From NCBI RefSeq assembly GCF_031755915.1, contig NC_083382.1:27380001-27444000 (forward strand): a stretch of 64,000 bases of DNA, given 5' to 3'. A program made the position numbers and the translations under genes. Source of the DNA: Ziziphus jujuba. Taxonomy: Eukaryota > Streptophyta > Magnoliopsida > Rosales > Rhamnaceae. Below the pieces are notes generated by a model. The model searched no databases. It worked only from the letters and a program-made list of their open reading frames with translations, and was not told the DNA's origin. Below, one piece after another: positions 42,150 through 53,640 of this stretch (within the stretch, counting starts at the first letter, position 1; the number at the start of each line of letters is the position of its first letter).

Positions 42150-44750
42150 TTAATTCTGTTATTCGTGTATAAAATATCAATGAGATTTAAAGACCAAAAA
42201 GAATAAAATAATTATTATATGGGAAATGAACCAATCATATCCTGCATTTCTAGTATATATTATTGTATTATTGATATTGTCTTCTTAATTACATCTGAAT
42301 ATACACATATATTTATCCGAGAGGTATTGGTTGTTTATTTTGTAGGTTAATCCGGGAAGTGCTAGTACATACCATATATAATTGATAAGGAAATCTATTA
42401 AGTGACTATAGGCAATTGTTAAGAGGGGGACTCGTAAGCTATCCATGGCTTGAGCTATATATTTCATAGTGTTATAATGCGATGTATTATAATATATTTG
42501 TATCTTATAAAGCGTATATGTAAATAAATCATGCTTAATCTTACTCATCTATGACAAGCATGGTTCAATCTTAAAGGGATATCCTTTAAGAAAGTGATGT
42601 ATTTATGAATGTTATATATGAATGGAATTTTAAGCTAATTAACATACATAGTTCGAAATAGATTCTTTTTTATTACGCACTGTAATTCTGCTATTATAAA
42701 GTATAGCTACTTAAGAAAGACCAATTGCAGATGTTGTAATTACTTTTGCTAATTGTTAACTGAAACCTCGAGGAGGGGAAAAAAATTGAGAGAGAATTTC
42801 AAAGAGCAAATTAAAAGTAATGCTCTGGTTTTTGAACCTCAAAGAACTGAATGGTACAAAGTCTTTAGATGGCGATCACGTTCCATATTGTAAGCTTGGA
42901 CATATAGATTAAAAATTAATTAATGCTAATGTTTCAAGTATTTTTTCAACAATCAAATGATAATAAAAAAATAAAGAGTTTATCTACATGAGGTAGACAA
43001 AGCTTTACAGCACTATGTATTGATTTTTATTAAAAAGACAGGAAGTCAGATAAAGAAATAATAACAATTAAAATTTACGCTTCAAAAGATCAATTTATTA
43101 ACAATGCAAAAAATAATTATCTGATATAAATAAAGTGTTTTTTTTTTTTTTTTTTTTGTTGTTGTTGTTGTTGTTGTCCGGTTCAAAAAAGATGATTCTA
43201 ATGGATGGTTGGACCCGAGCATCTAGGAACATAGGCCTCGTTTGGGAAACAACCCGGAATTATTGAAAATTTTACTGTGCTTTGGTAACAAATGTTGTAA
43301 TTTCATATAACAATGGCTATTATGTCGTGATTTTGCTGGTTTATACTTTATATTACACATTTTAATAAATACGAAGGACCCAAAAGATTGCTTTGGAGTT
43401 TCATGTTGATTTGGGGAAAATGTTTTATTATGTTGCCATTCATTCATAACTTTTATATGGACTTTTTGGGTTCTGATAAATGCTAAAAATTAGTAAATTT
43501 CTTTAATCAAGTTAGGCTCACAGTTTTGATGAATTTCGAATAAAAAGTTTGTAAATCACTTCCTTCTAACTTCTAAGTCAGAGAGTCAGTCTTTAAATTA
43601 TTTTTTTTTTCTCACTTCTCACAAAATTCTACCCAATTGATAGATTGTGATGCTAAAATTTGAGCATATTCTTGCTTGGAATATTTTCAAGTTTTTTTGC
43701 TCTTTATCTCCAAAATGACCTGTTTTGAGGCCCCTACAGATCCTTTCGGATTTATTATGGCTGGCTCAATTCTATTCATTTGAGGGCTGTTTAAAATATC
43801 TTGTACATTTTATCCAGAAATATCTAATTTTTAAATTAAAAAACAAACTAGATAACACATAAGTAGGAGGATATGTATGAATCGCATATGTTTGGTTTGG
43901 GCAAGTGATTCGTATATTAACATAAAGCTTTATTCTAGTGCAGGAGATAAAAATGGAGAGAACAATTCCAAAGTGACTGGAAGAGAATCGAAATATATAC
44001 AAGGTGAAACGCATAAAGATATGTAATAATTTATGCACGAACCAATAAGAACTTGACATCATCGCAAATTGGCCAATTAAGTATATTTATTGTATTACTT
44101 AATTTCATCAATAATTTCTTTTACATTTTCAAAATATTCCCCTTATATGATGAGAACCTGATGAAGACTCTGTTTCTTTCTTTCTTTCTCTTTTTTTTTT
44201 TTTTTCTTTGGTAAATTTTTTTGATCATATTCATTCTTATTCTAAAATTGAAAAAGAAAGTGTTCAACCATCCATGTTAAAAAAAAAAAAAAAAAATCCA
44301 TGTTAAGATAACGTATCATATTCCATTATAATGTGGTGCAGTGAAAGGTGCTCTGAAAGATTCTCTAAATTTTGGACTCAGAGTCACATAAGAAAAAAAA
44401 AAAAAGAAGTTAATTATACTTTGATATATTTGATTTATAGAACTTTGTAATTTAAATTTTTAATTTTTAGTGATTTAGATTTTTAATTTTTTAATTTGTT
44501 GTCGATTAGTCCAATTTTCAATTTAGATAAACAAATTGACAAAAACTTTGCCCATACGGTTGCTTTATTCTTATTAATCAATACCTTAATCTATTTATTA
44601 GTCTATAAGTTTTTAGATAAAGCTGTTATCATTTATTTAACAAAATTAGAAATTGGACTAATTTATGACAATTTGAAAAATCAAAAACCTAAATTAGTAT
44701 TTTGAAAGTTAAAAGGTTTAAATTTGCAAAACTCTTTAAATTAAAGTGTA
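42150..44750. other. 3' part of unit A and inter-unit spacer
   Basis: A 3'UTR acceptor TTTATTTTGTAG lies near 42345, as in copies 2 and 3. The remainder is AT-rich with T17(GTT)n at 43140-43175 and A/T runs. Unit-A similarity to unit B ends near 44400; 44400-44750 is unrelated AT-rich filler. No gene recognised. Confidence 0.55.
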
Positions 44751-45726
44751 ATAGTTCATCTTTTTGTCAAGTTTGTCACTTGCTAATAGGGAAAAAGGAA
44801 TCTGAATTAGAATGAAGGGAGGTTAAGCGTACACTGAATTGATGAATGTATGATGCAGATATTTCATTTCATTGTACAAATCTTTAATGAAGTTTGGCTC
44901 ATAGTTTTGATCGACTTTCAAATTTAAGTGTTTTTCTTTCTGACCATGGAGAATCTTAAACTTGATGGTCTCGGATCTCTCTGTTTGCAAATGAGGATTG
45001 TTTCATATTCATAATCATATTGGGATCTAAACCTTAGAGTACGTAGGTTGAAATAATTATTGTCCTTAAGAAATAAGAATTAATAATTCTTGGAAATAAA
45101 AAAAAAAGGTGGAAAAGAATAGTTATTTCTATTCTTTAATTTGGTGTCAGTATAGAAAAAAATGTGGTGGCGAGGGGCAAAAAAACAAAAAAAAAGAAAA
45201 AAAAACCATTGTAAAGTAGCATTTTTTTTAATTTTTTTATTTTAGGGAATATATATTTTGATGTTCTTAAAAGGAATTAGTAATTTTTTATTTTGAAGAA
45301 TTGAGATTCTATAGTAATAAATTAATCCAATTTTAAAAATCCAACGAAATAAAAAAATATTACAATTTTAAAAATACATATTTTTTACTCTACCACTTAA
45401 TCCATCAACCAAATATGTTCTCAATGTAACCTTTGATTTTTTATAATCTGCCATCTATAAGCTTTATCATCCTAAATCTCTTGAATTAATATCTTCACTT
45501 GGAAAGTTGGTATATACTATTTTTCTTATAGGCTACGTTTGAATTGTGGAATTTATTCGGAAAACAATTGATACAAGATTATGGCATGTGAAGGAGACAG
45601 AAGTTTTTTTTTTTCGCCATCTTTTTCTGTAGTGAATATTAATTATTTGGATCGAAGTGCATTAAAAAATATATAAAATCATAAAATGTGTACAGTTATT
45701 ATTATTAAGTCATTATTGTAGACTCC

Positions 45727-45766
<40 letters not shown>

Positions 45767-45868
45767 TTTTGGGTGGTGTGGCTAGGCACCATACACCCCT
45801 TCTCTTCAAGATTACTAACAGAGATGGGATGTAGTACTCTGCCACTTGAGCTGCCACTGTAAATCAAC
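45727..45868 (-). mobile_element. tRNA-derived SINE with 10-bp target duplication
   Basis: 142 bp present in unit B and absent from the matching place in unit A (about 38205). Flanked by TGTAGACTCC (45717-45726 and 45869-45878). On the minus strand it starts near TTACAGTGGCAGCTCAAGTGGCA, similar to a tRNA A box, and ends in an A-run and (AT)n tail. Empty site in the paralogous unit, target duplication and A-rich tail together make a SINE very likely. Confidence 0.85.
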
Positions 45869-46109
45869 TGTAGACTCCATTTTTGTGACATATATACTAT
45901 ATATTACATACTTGGAAACCCTCGTCAATGAAAGTTAGTTATCAAAATTCATCACATATGGATATTTCAAAAATATCTTTCTTTCCTTTCTTTGTTATTC
46001 TTTTATTTTTATATTATATATTCTTCCTTATCCAGAGTCATTCAAGTGTCAAAAAAAAAAAAGGTCTAAAGCATCTTTCATGTTACCAACCAACTAAATT
46101 ATAGTGTCT

Positions 46110-46118
46110 CTATAAATA
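46110..46118 (+). promoter_or_regulatory. TATA box, MAQEYLKEY copy 2
   Basis: CTATAAATA in GTCTCTATAAATAGGGGA, about 85-90 bp before the ATG, as in copy 1. Confidence 0.75.
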
Positions 46119-46199
46119 GGGGAGGCCCTCTAGAGCTCTTTGCAGCAGCAACATATCAATATAAGTTTGCAGAAGAGAGAGAAGTACATAGTAGCAGCC

Positions 46200-46580
46200 A
46201 TGGCACAAGAGTACCTGAAGGAGTACGTGCGTTTAACAAGCAACGATGATCTTCATTCACCGCCAACTGTAGTGAAGAGTTATCAAAATCAAAACCAATA
46301 TCAGCGGCTACCTCCAACAAAGCTCAATCACGCAGTTGCTGAACCACCTGCTGAACATAAACAGGTATTGAGAGCTTGTTTAGGATTTTAAGTTTCATGC
46401 CAAGTGCTTAGTTCTCATATATATATATATATATACACACACATATACATATATTTATGTTTTGGAAGAAGCATTTTTAGTTGATTTTTGATGGATCGAA
46501 ATCATGCTTCTTTGTAGTTCTCAAGGTGGTGCGGTCGCGAAGATGAAATTTGCCCCAACAGGAGAAAACCTAAGCGTTGA
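46200..46580 (+). CDS. MAQEYLKEY-family protein, copy 2 (75 residues)
   Basis: Exon 1 46200-46364 (55 codons) reads MAQEYLKEYVRLTSNDDLHS, then PPTVVKSYQNQNQYQRLPP, ending AEHKQ at donor CAG|GTATTG. Exon 2 46518-46580 (acceptor TTTGTAG) gives FSRWCGREDEICPNRRKPKR and stops. Compared with copy 3, exon 1 lacks the central Pro-rich insert (roughly 55 residues) and exon 2 is in a different frame after TCAA, which suggests a small deletion that shortened the protein. Promoter and splice sites are intact. It could be a working short isoform or an early pseudogene. Family function unknown. Confidence 0.65.
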
Positions 46581-47128
46581 ATAAGGGTAAAGCTGTATCT
46601 ATATGTAAATTTTAATTATGTGCCATTTCTATATAAAACATAAATGGCATTAAAGACAACAAAAAAATAACAAAATAATTATTATGTGGGAAATGAAACA
46701 ATTATATCCAGCATTTCTGGTATATAAATTATTGTATTATTAATACTGTCTTCTTAATTATACCTGAATGTATACATATATTTATCAGCGATAAATTGGT
46801 TTGTTTATTTTGTAGGTTAATCCTGGGAAGTGCAATTACGTACTGTTTATAATTAATAAGGAAATCTATGTAGAGGGGGAATCCTTGGCGATCGATGACT
46901 TCAGCTATATATTTCATAGTGTTAGAATGTGATATATATTTGTATATTATAAAAGTGTAGATGTAAAAAATATCATGCTTAATCTTACTCATCTATGACA
47001 AGCATGGTTCAATCTTAAAGGGATATCCTTCAAGAAAGTCATGTATTTATGAATTATATATATGAATAGAATTTTAAGCTAAATAACATATATCGTTCGA
47101 AACAAATTATTTTTTATCTCTCTCTCAC

Positions 47129-47161
<33 letters not shown>

Positions 47162-47162
<1 letters not shown>

Positions 47163-47279
47163 TATGATTCTCCTACTATTATTATTATTTTTGTAATAAT
47201 AATTCAGCTATTATAAACTATATATAGCTATTTAAGGAAGACCAATTGCAGATATCGTAATCATGCACTATGATTCTGC

Positions 47280-47313
<34 letters not shown>

Positions 47314-47383
47314 TTTGTAATGATAATTCTGCTATTATAAACTATAACTATTTAAGGAAGACAAATTGCAGATGTCATAATAG
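47162..47383. repeat. Direct tandem duplication of about 112 bp
   Basis: ACTATGATTCT.CTA(TTA)n TTTTTGTAATGATAATTC.GCTATTATAAACTATA..TTTAAGGAAGAC.AATTGCAGAT occurs twice in a row. Copy 2 has a longer (ATT)n run. Unit A has one copy (42680-42740). Confidence 0.85.
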
Positions 47384-47805
47384 TTTTCGCTGAACGTCAG
47401 GAAAAAAAAAAAGACATGGAAAGAAAATTTCAAAGAGCAATTTAAAAGTAATACACGCTTTGGTTTTTACTTCAAAGAACTGAATGGCATAAAGTCTTCA
47501 GATTGAGACCACATTATAAATTGTAAGCTTGAATGTATAAGTTAAAAAAAATTAATTAATTAATGCTTCTGTTTCTAATATCTTTTGAACAATCAAATGA
47601 AAATAAAATGATAAAGTGTTTATCTGTACGTGGGGTAGAAAAAGGTTTTGCAGCAGCACGTATTAATTTTTATGAAAAAGACAGGATGTCAAGAACCATA
47701 ATATCACTCAAATAACATGTAATTTCATGGCATTAAGGAAAATAAAGAATTATAATTAAAATTCATGCTTCAAAAGATCAATTTATTAGCAACAAGAATA
47801 TTAAT

Positions 47806-47924
47806 GCATTGTCAAGTAATATTAGCTCAGTTGGTAAACCAATCACATTTATTATTGGAAAGTTATAAGTTTGAGATATTGAAGTAAGAAAATGAAGAAA
47901 TATCATAAGTGATAAAAAAAAAAA
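47806..47924 (+). mobile_element. tRNA-like SINE insertion with A tail
   Basis: 119 bp flanked by AAGAATATTAAT (47794-47805 and 47925-47936). It contains ATTAGCTCAGTTGGTAAACC, close to a tRNA A-box region, a degraded B-box-like AAGTTTGAGAT about 30 bases on, and ends in a run of A. Not a functional tRNA: the cloverleaf arms do not pair. Confidence 0.75.
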
Positions 47925-48600
47925 AAGAATATTAATACTTTCTTGATAAATAAGAGCAAAATATAATGAAACAAATACTTGCATCCTTCATATATCATTG
48001 AGGTCATGTGTTTTTTCACCTTGGAAGAGTGGTTTCTTTAAGTGAGAGAAAATCAGAATAATATATGCTCATTGAGGGAGGATAATACATGTGCAATATT
48101 GAACGCATATACGGGCTCATAGTGAATCCAAATCAATCTTTCTAAAAAGAGTTCAATAAAAATTTACAGAGTCTGTTCATTATTTAGCATAATTGAATCC
48201 AAAGTGTGCATTTTTGGACCTAATCTTGTTGATACATGTGCAATATTATAGGAAGAATGAGGAAATATTATAAGTGATAAAAAAAAAAAAAGAATATTAA
48301 TGCTTTCTTGATAAATAAGAGCAAAATATTGTTGCATCCATCATATATCATTGAGGTCATATATTTTTTCACCTTGGAACAATGATTTCTTTGAGTGAGA
48401 GAAAATTAGAATAGTATATACTCATTTTTCTAAATGAGGGAGAATAATATATGTGCAATATTGAACACATACATAGCTTTATAGTAAATCCAAATCAATC
48501 TTACTGAAAAGAGTCCAATAAAAATCCACAGATTCTATTCATTATTTAGTAGAATTGAATCCAAAGCGTCCATTTTTGGGCCTAACCTTGTTGATTGCCC
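47881..48600. repeat. Tandem duplication, period about 360 bp
   Basis: GAAATAT.ATAAGTGATAAAAAA, GAATATTAAT.CTTTCTTGATAAATAAGAGCAAAATAT, CATATATCATTGAGGTCAT and GAATCCAAAG.GT.CATTTTTGG occur in the same order at 47895-48230 and 48258-48595. The duplication includes the end of the SINE above, so it happened after that insertion. Confidence 0.85.
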
Positions 48601-48729
48601 CGCTCCCATCAACTACAACTTATGAAAAAAATAGTTGTCTTTCCTATATCAACTGTTCTTGTGCATCAGCTTGTGGAAATAGTGTGAGAATACAACGGAC
48701 CCAAAAGAATAGCGCATCAGCTTCCTCTT

Positions 48730-48734
<5 letters not shown>

Positions 48735-48783
<49 letters not shown>

Positions 48784-48784
48784 C
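48735..48784. repeat. (CT)n(AT)n microsatellite
   Basis: CT repeats run directly into AT repeats. Confidence 0.95.
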
Positions 48785-49890
48785 ATGATTTGGAGAACAT
48801 GTTAGAAATTACGATTGCCATTCATTCGTAACATTTTTATGGACATTATAGGTTCTTAAAATGGTAAATATTATCAATTTTCTTTACTTAAGTTTGGCTC
48901 ACAGTGTCAATGAATTTCGATTAGTTTGTTAATTACTTCCTTCTAACTTCTAACTTCTAGGTCTCAGAGTCGGTTTTTAAACTTTTTCTTACTTTTCACA
49001 AAATTCTAGTCAATTGATTTCTCTTTTTTTTTTTTTCTTTTTTTTTTTTTTTTTATAGATTCTGATGCTAAAATTTGAGCATATTCTTTTTTGGGATATT
49101 TTCAAGTTCTGTTACACTTTACTCCAAAATGACCTGTTTTGAGGACCCCTATTAGATCCTTCGTTTTGGATTTATTACAGCTGGCTTAATGCGATACATT
49201 TGGGTTGTTCAAAATAGCTTGTTAATTTTATCCCCAAATATCTAATTTTTAAATTTACAAAAGAAGGAAAAAAAAAAAAAAAAAAAACTGAATTGACATA
49301 AAACTAGGATGATATTTTGAATCGGCATATGTGGTTTGGGCAAGTGGCTTATATATTAACATAAATAATCACAACTTTATTCTAGTTTCTGTAGAGATAA
49401 AAATGGTGATAAGAGAGAACAATTCCAGTGGTGACTGGACGAACCAGAAGAGAATCCAGGTATAGACAGTGGGAAACGCATAAAGACATTTATGCATAAA
49501 CCAACAAATAAGAACTTGATCTCATCTCAGCAAATTAAGTATGTTTATAAAGGGTATTACTTAATTTCATCAATAATTTTTGTACAAATTTGTTTGGATT
49601 AGCCCAGAAGAGTTGTACTTTGGTTTTAAAGTTCATCACGTTTTTCCATACATTTTTCAAAATATTCCCCTTAGTGCACGAGAACTTGATGGGGACTTTA
49701 TTTCTTCCTTTTCTTTTTTTTTTTTTTTTGACCATATTCTTTTCTTTGGGTAAATTTTTTTGACCATATTCTTTCTTATCCAAAAGTATCGAACGAAATC
49801 ATCCATGTTCAGATAATATATCACATTCTGCTGCAACGTGTCGCAGTGAAAAGTTGACCAAATTTTGGACTCAAAATCACATTAAAAAAA

Positions 49891-50394
49891 AAAAAATTGC
49901 ATATATATATATATAGATATATATCTAGTTAGCTATAGTAAAACCTCTCATAACCGTAAAGTTGGGATCAAATTAATTTTATAACTTAATAGAATTATAA
50001 TTAAAAGTATTTTAACTTCAACGAGAAGAAGTCCATATGTCGACGAATTATTACATATTGATAAGTTTATAAATATTGTAACAATTTTAAAAAGTAGATT
50101 GTGGCCCCAAATAATTTTATATAAATTTTTTATACCATATTGAACTTCAAATTGAAAGTACCATATATATATATATATATTTCCAATATATAAATAATTA
50201 TTATTATATAGATGTAAAATTCTTTAATATAGGATCTAAAAATTAAAATTATAACTTATTACAATTTAAAATTTATTTTTGTTCGTAACTATCTAAATTC
50301 AGATGAAAACTTTTTATAATTAGGTAGGGTTATTTTAATATTTGGTATTATTACAAAGAAGTACGTGAAGCACCCACTAAATCGTAAAAAAAAG
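49891..50394. other. AT-rich spacer between unit B and copy 3
   Basis: (TA)n near 49900 and 50163. No gene and no similarity to units A/B seen. Confidence 0.5.
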
Positions 50395-50533
50395 TTATCC
50401 ATGTGAAGATAATATTCTAATATATTATGCTGCAACGTGTCGCAGTGGAAAGTTGTCCAAATTTTGGATTAGAATCACGTCCAAAAAATTAATTAAAATA
50501 AAATAAAAGAACTTGCACGTTTAAGTAGTTGAC

Positions 50534-50540
50534 TATAAAT
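50534..50540 (+). promoter_or_regulatory. TATA box, MAQEYLKEY copy 3
   Basis: TATAAAT in GACTATAAATACGTGAAGG, about 90 bp before the ATG at 50626. Confidence 0.75.
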
Positions 50541-50625
50541 ACGTGAAGGCCCCCAATAAATCTTCACAGCAAAGATACATATCGATAGAGAGAGAGAAAG
50601 CTTATAGAAAGAGTAGATTTCAGCC

Positions 50626-51476
50626 ATGGCACAAGAGTACCTGAAGGAGTATATCCGCTTAACGAGAAATGAAAATCTTGAAGAACCACCTTCAGTCAAC
50701 TATTATCAAAATCCAAATCAATATCGCCTTAATGTTCCCCCCAAGATCACCTATGAACCTCATTTGGTGAAGGCTAAAACTCATCGTTTCCAGACTACTC
50801 ATGAACAACCACCACCACCACCCAACATCAATACTGGTGTGGTCGCCCCCGCTGTCACCAGACCATATAAGCCATCGCCATCGCCATCGCTGGTGGTTAA
50901 CGGTTATGAATATCAGAATGACACTATCTATGATCAGGAACCACCTGAACAGGTAATATATATGTATATATATATATGAAAACTTTCAGATATATTGACC
51001 TATAATGTGAACATCGGACAACATGCTATAGAGGAATGCTTTCCACGATATGTTGTCTGATGTGTATCATGATTTTGTGTAATATATATATATATATATA
51101 TAGTACTTCTCTTACTAGGATACTTTAATGGGTACTTGATGCAGAATCACTCATTTATTGATCATAAAAAACTGGCAATGTTTACATATATATATATATA
51201 TTTATATATATGTTGATGTTGATGGAGATAGTTAAATTAGTAAATGGTGTATATTGTTTGTAGAGCTCAACGGTATACGGGCGTAGTCATGGTAACATAA
51301 ATAGTCGCAACCGGCATCAGTCAGCAGCTGCAACCTCATCTACCCAAAAAAATTCAGGCCGTAAAGGCACTCCTCTTTACGGGCAAAGCTACAACTCTGC
51401 CACTAGCAGCAACAGCATCAAAACGGATAACAAAAACAAATTTCGACCTTTTGTCCGCGAATCATTATATGGTTAA
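50626..51476 (+). CDS. MAQEYLKEY-family protein, copy 3, full-length (179 residues)
   Basis: Exon 1 50626-50952 (109 codons) has the donor CAG|GTAATA. Exon 2 51264-51476 (acceptor GTTTGTAG) adds 70 residues and TAA; both are phase 0. A third, non-coding exon is likely (donor AAG|GTGAGG at 51477, acceptor TTTGTAG near 51792). The start MAQEYLKEYIRLTRN is conserved in all three copies. The middle is Pro/Tyr/Asn-rich (QPPPPPN at 61-67, RPYKPSPSPS at 79-88), exon 2 is Ser/Asn/Gln-rich, and the end RPFVRESLYG is basic-aromatic. No signal peptide, membrane helix or known domain, so it is probably an intrinsically disordered soluble protein. I do not recognise the family. Confidence 0.78.
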
Positions 51477-51849
51477 GGTGAGGGCTACCCTATATTTATT
51501 TTATTTATTTTAAATTTATATTAATCTGTATACATCAAGTTTTAAATATTATATTAAATTATTAATGATGTAACAATATTCATTCCAGTCAAAATATATA
51601 TACAAATATATGACCAAATATAAATAAATTAGTAAATCAACACCGCACACTGTGTTCTGTTCAAAACAGGGTAATATACGTCCGTATTTGGTATATATAC
51701 TACATGTCTCGTATATGCATCGTTAATATTTTCTACTATATTACACAGAGATATAGTATTTACTTATCAAAAACAGTTTGTTTATTTTGTAGGTATACGT
51801 ACATGTATCCTGGGAAGTATATATTATAATTAAAAAGGAAATCTCTTTG

Positions 51850-52350
51850 TGGCTATTGATCCAGAGAGACTACTCAACTATGACCTTCTTAGCTATCTAA
51901 ACTATGTGGTTGGTGCTGTTAGTGATATACGCATATATATATATATATTTGTATGTATGTATGTACATTTTGTAAAAGCAGAGATCATATGAGTGCTTAA
52001 GAAGCTTGCTCATCCGTGAGAAGCTTGTGTGTACAGCCTTGCATGGCACAATCTTAATCAAGGGAATAAGATACATTATATCCATAAGTTTCTTTTTAAT
52101 ATATATATATTTTTTTAACTCATTAAGAATTTATATGAGCTCTCAGTAGTTGTTTTCAAAACACAACTACCTCTACTACAAGAAACTGATCTATAACTAA
52201 CTAGATAGTTCTTATATAACTAAAATTGCTGAGCTGTACAAGTATTAGTAACGGAGCAGAAGGAGCTTAGCTTAAATGACTTCATAAATTCTAACACTTA
52301 CTCTCAACTGTTTTTGCTAATCTTACAGATACGATTCCACAATAAATAAA
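51850..52350. other. 3' region of copy 3 and spacer
   Basis: It contains the probable 3'UTR exon end (TATCCTGGGAAG, shared with copies 1 and 2 just after the third-exon acceptor) and AT-rich spacer with (AT)n near 51933. No further gene. Confidence 0.5.
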
Positions 52351-52641
52351 GTGAAATATCTCCAGGTATATAGTAAGAGAGGAAAAAGGAACAGAGTCAT
52401 GTTTTTTTCTCCAACCCACGTAGACTGCACTTGGATGGAGCTGAGTTAGACCATTAATCCACCATTGGCTGATCAAATTGACTTGTTTTGGGTGACTTTG
52501 CATGAGATTGGACATCTTCTTGGACTTGTTCATAGTTTGGATCCGAATGCTTTAATGTATGCCCAGGTTACGCATGGAGCTACCTGGAGAGCTTTGACTA
52601 ATGATCTTACTGGCATAGAAGTTTTGTATTCCACCCGGTAA
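52351..52641 (+). pseudogene. Matrix metalloproteinase pseudogene with large internal deletion
   Basis: Bases 52351-52397 match the leader of the MMP gene at 59331 (GAAATATCT.C, TATAGTAAGAGAGGAAA, AAGGAACAG). The sequence then jumps directly to the gene's late coding part: TTTTTCTCC.., RLHLDGAEL, an in-frame stop, then in a shifted frame DQIDLFWVTLHEIGHLLGLV and ALMYAQVTHGA, ending LYSTR and a stop at 52639-52641. The start codon, signal peptide, propeptide with cysteine switch and the first half of the catalytic domain are gone. The zinc-binding HEIGHLLGLVHS is still readable. This is a dead tandem copy of the downstream MMP. Confidence 0.9.
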
Positions 52642-53454
52642 TTAGAAAAGCGAAGTCGGATTTTAAATAAGAACACATTTACTATGTTAAAAATGGGAAT
52701 ATAGTGTTATCTTTTATTTATTTTGATGCTGGTAATCTGTAGGATAATTTCTTACTCATTTAGCTAGCCGTAAAGAATAATAATGAAATTTCCGTATACG
52801 AAACAAAATCATTTTTCTTGGATTCTTTTATTTTAACTTGAGTAAAGGCTTTTCATAGCTGTTTGTTTGGAACAAGGTTAGTTTTTAATTTCTACTTTTT
52901 ATCTTTTTTTTTTTTTAAATTGTATTTAATTTGTTTATATCATCACATATTAGCTAATGATTGTTATAGTTTGTTCACATTTTAATCAACTATTTAAACT
53001 AAAGAAAAAAAGTTAAAAATTTAAAATCAACACAAACTGAAATTATGTTTAATTTATTATTTTTAACTCAAATTGAAGTTATATTTAATTTAATATTTTT
53101 TTTTTCCTTTTTCTTGACTTTATCGTTAACTTAGATGCCTAATAAATTTCAACCACTGAATAACACTAGAGATAAAGAAATTATATATAATTAAGTAGAG
53201 AAAGATATATAAAAAATAATAATAATAATAATAAAATTAAAAACCAATCGCGTTATTAAACAGTACTATATGTGTGAGTTTTCAATTTCTTATTCAATTA
53301 TTTCTTAACTCCTTTTTTAATTTTTTTTTTTCCATTTCAAAAACGAAAAAACTGCTGGGCACTTTCAAATAAACAAATAACTAACAATAATAATAGTGAT
53401 AATAATAAAAATAATAATAAAGTTCAAAGAAACCATGGAGACAGATCGGCAACG
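52642..53454. other. AT-rich spacer
   Basis: (AAT)n runs near 53215-53235 and 53390-53420. The first roughly 90 bp (AATATAGTGTTATCTTTTATTTATTTTGAT.) match the 3'UTR of the MMP gene (60335-60375), so the pseudogene copy includes the 3' end. No other gene. Confidence 0.55.
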
Positions 53455-53640
53455 TTCTTTGTCACTGTAGTTGAAGAAAAATGCTTATTTCATGTTCTTG
53501 ATGGTGAAATTATGGATGAAAAAAATATTGAGGAACTAAAGCAAGTCACCAATCTAAAAAAGAGGTGTTTGAATGTAAAGAGGCAGGAAAGACATACCAT
53601 GAAAAAAAGTAAAGAATGAGCTCGAGGGATTGATTAACTC
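53455..53640 (+). pseudogene. Relic of a wall-associated-kinase-type kinase C-lobe
   Basis: 54 codons from 53455 read FFVTVVEEKCLFHVLDGEIM, then DEKNIEELKQVTNLKKRCLN and VKRQERHTMKK. This follows the end of plant wall-associated receptor kinases (F..SMKEN.L..ILD..V..E...E.L..VA.LA.RCL...GEERPTMKEVA.EL). The final motif is degraded (ERHTM where ERPTM is usual), and ..ELEGLI is visible only after a stop and frame change (53617 on). No ATP-binding lobe or receptor part lies upstream. It is a small gene fragment. Confidence 0.7.

Larger units (their letters stand above)
37570..44400. repeat. Tandem duplication unit A
   Basis: This unit is collinear with 44755-49890 (unit B). GTTCATCT.CTTGTCAAGTT and CATTTCATTGTACAAATCTTTA start both units. 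Then come the promoter and MAQEYLKEY gene, TTTATTTTGTAGGTTAATCC.GG, GAAAGAC.AATTGCAGAT, and the end segment CCATGTT.AGATAA.. ending in TTTTGGACTCA.A.TCACAT. Unit A is enlarged by a solo LTR (38820-41781). The left edge of A is also the 3' flank of the 83-residue-protein gene. Confidence 0.8.
44755..49890. repeat. Tandem duplication unit B
   Basis: Collinear with unit A. It differs by two SINE-like insertions (45727-45868, 47806-47924), local tandem duplications at 47162-47383 and 47881-48600, and no solo LTR. The unit ends with CCATGTTCAGATAATATATC...CTGCAACGTGTCGCAGTG, which also occurs just upstream of copy 3 (50398-50460), so a third, partial unit starts there. Confidence 0.8.

Noticed and set aside
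47826..47880. tRNA gene
   Set aside because: Only an A-box-like start is good; acceptor and T arms do not pair and the segment sits between target duplications with an A tail, so it is a SINE.
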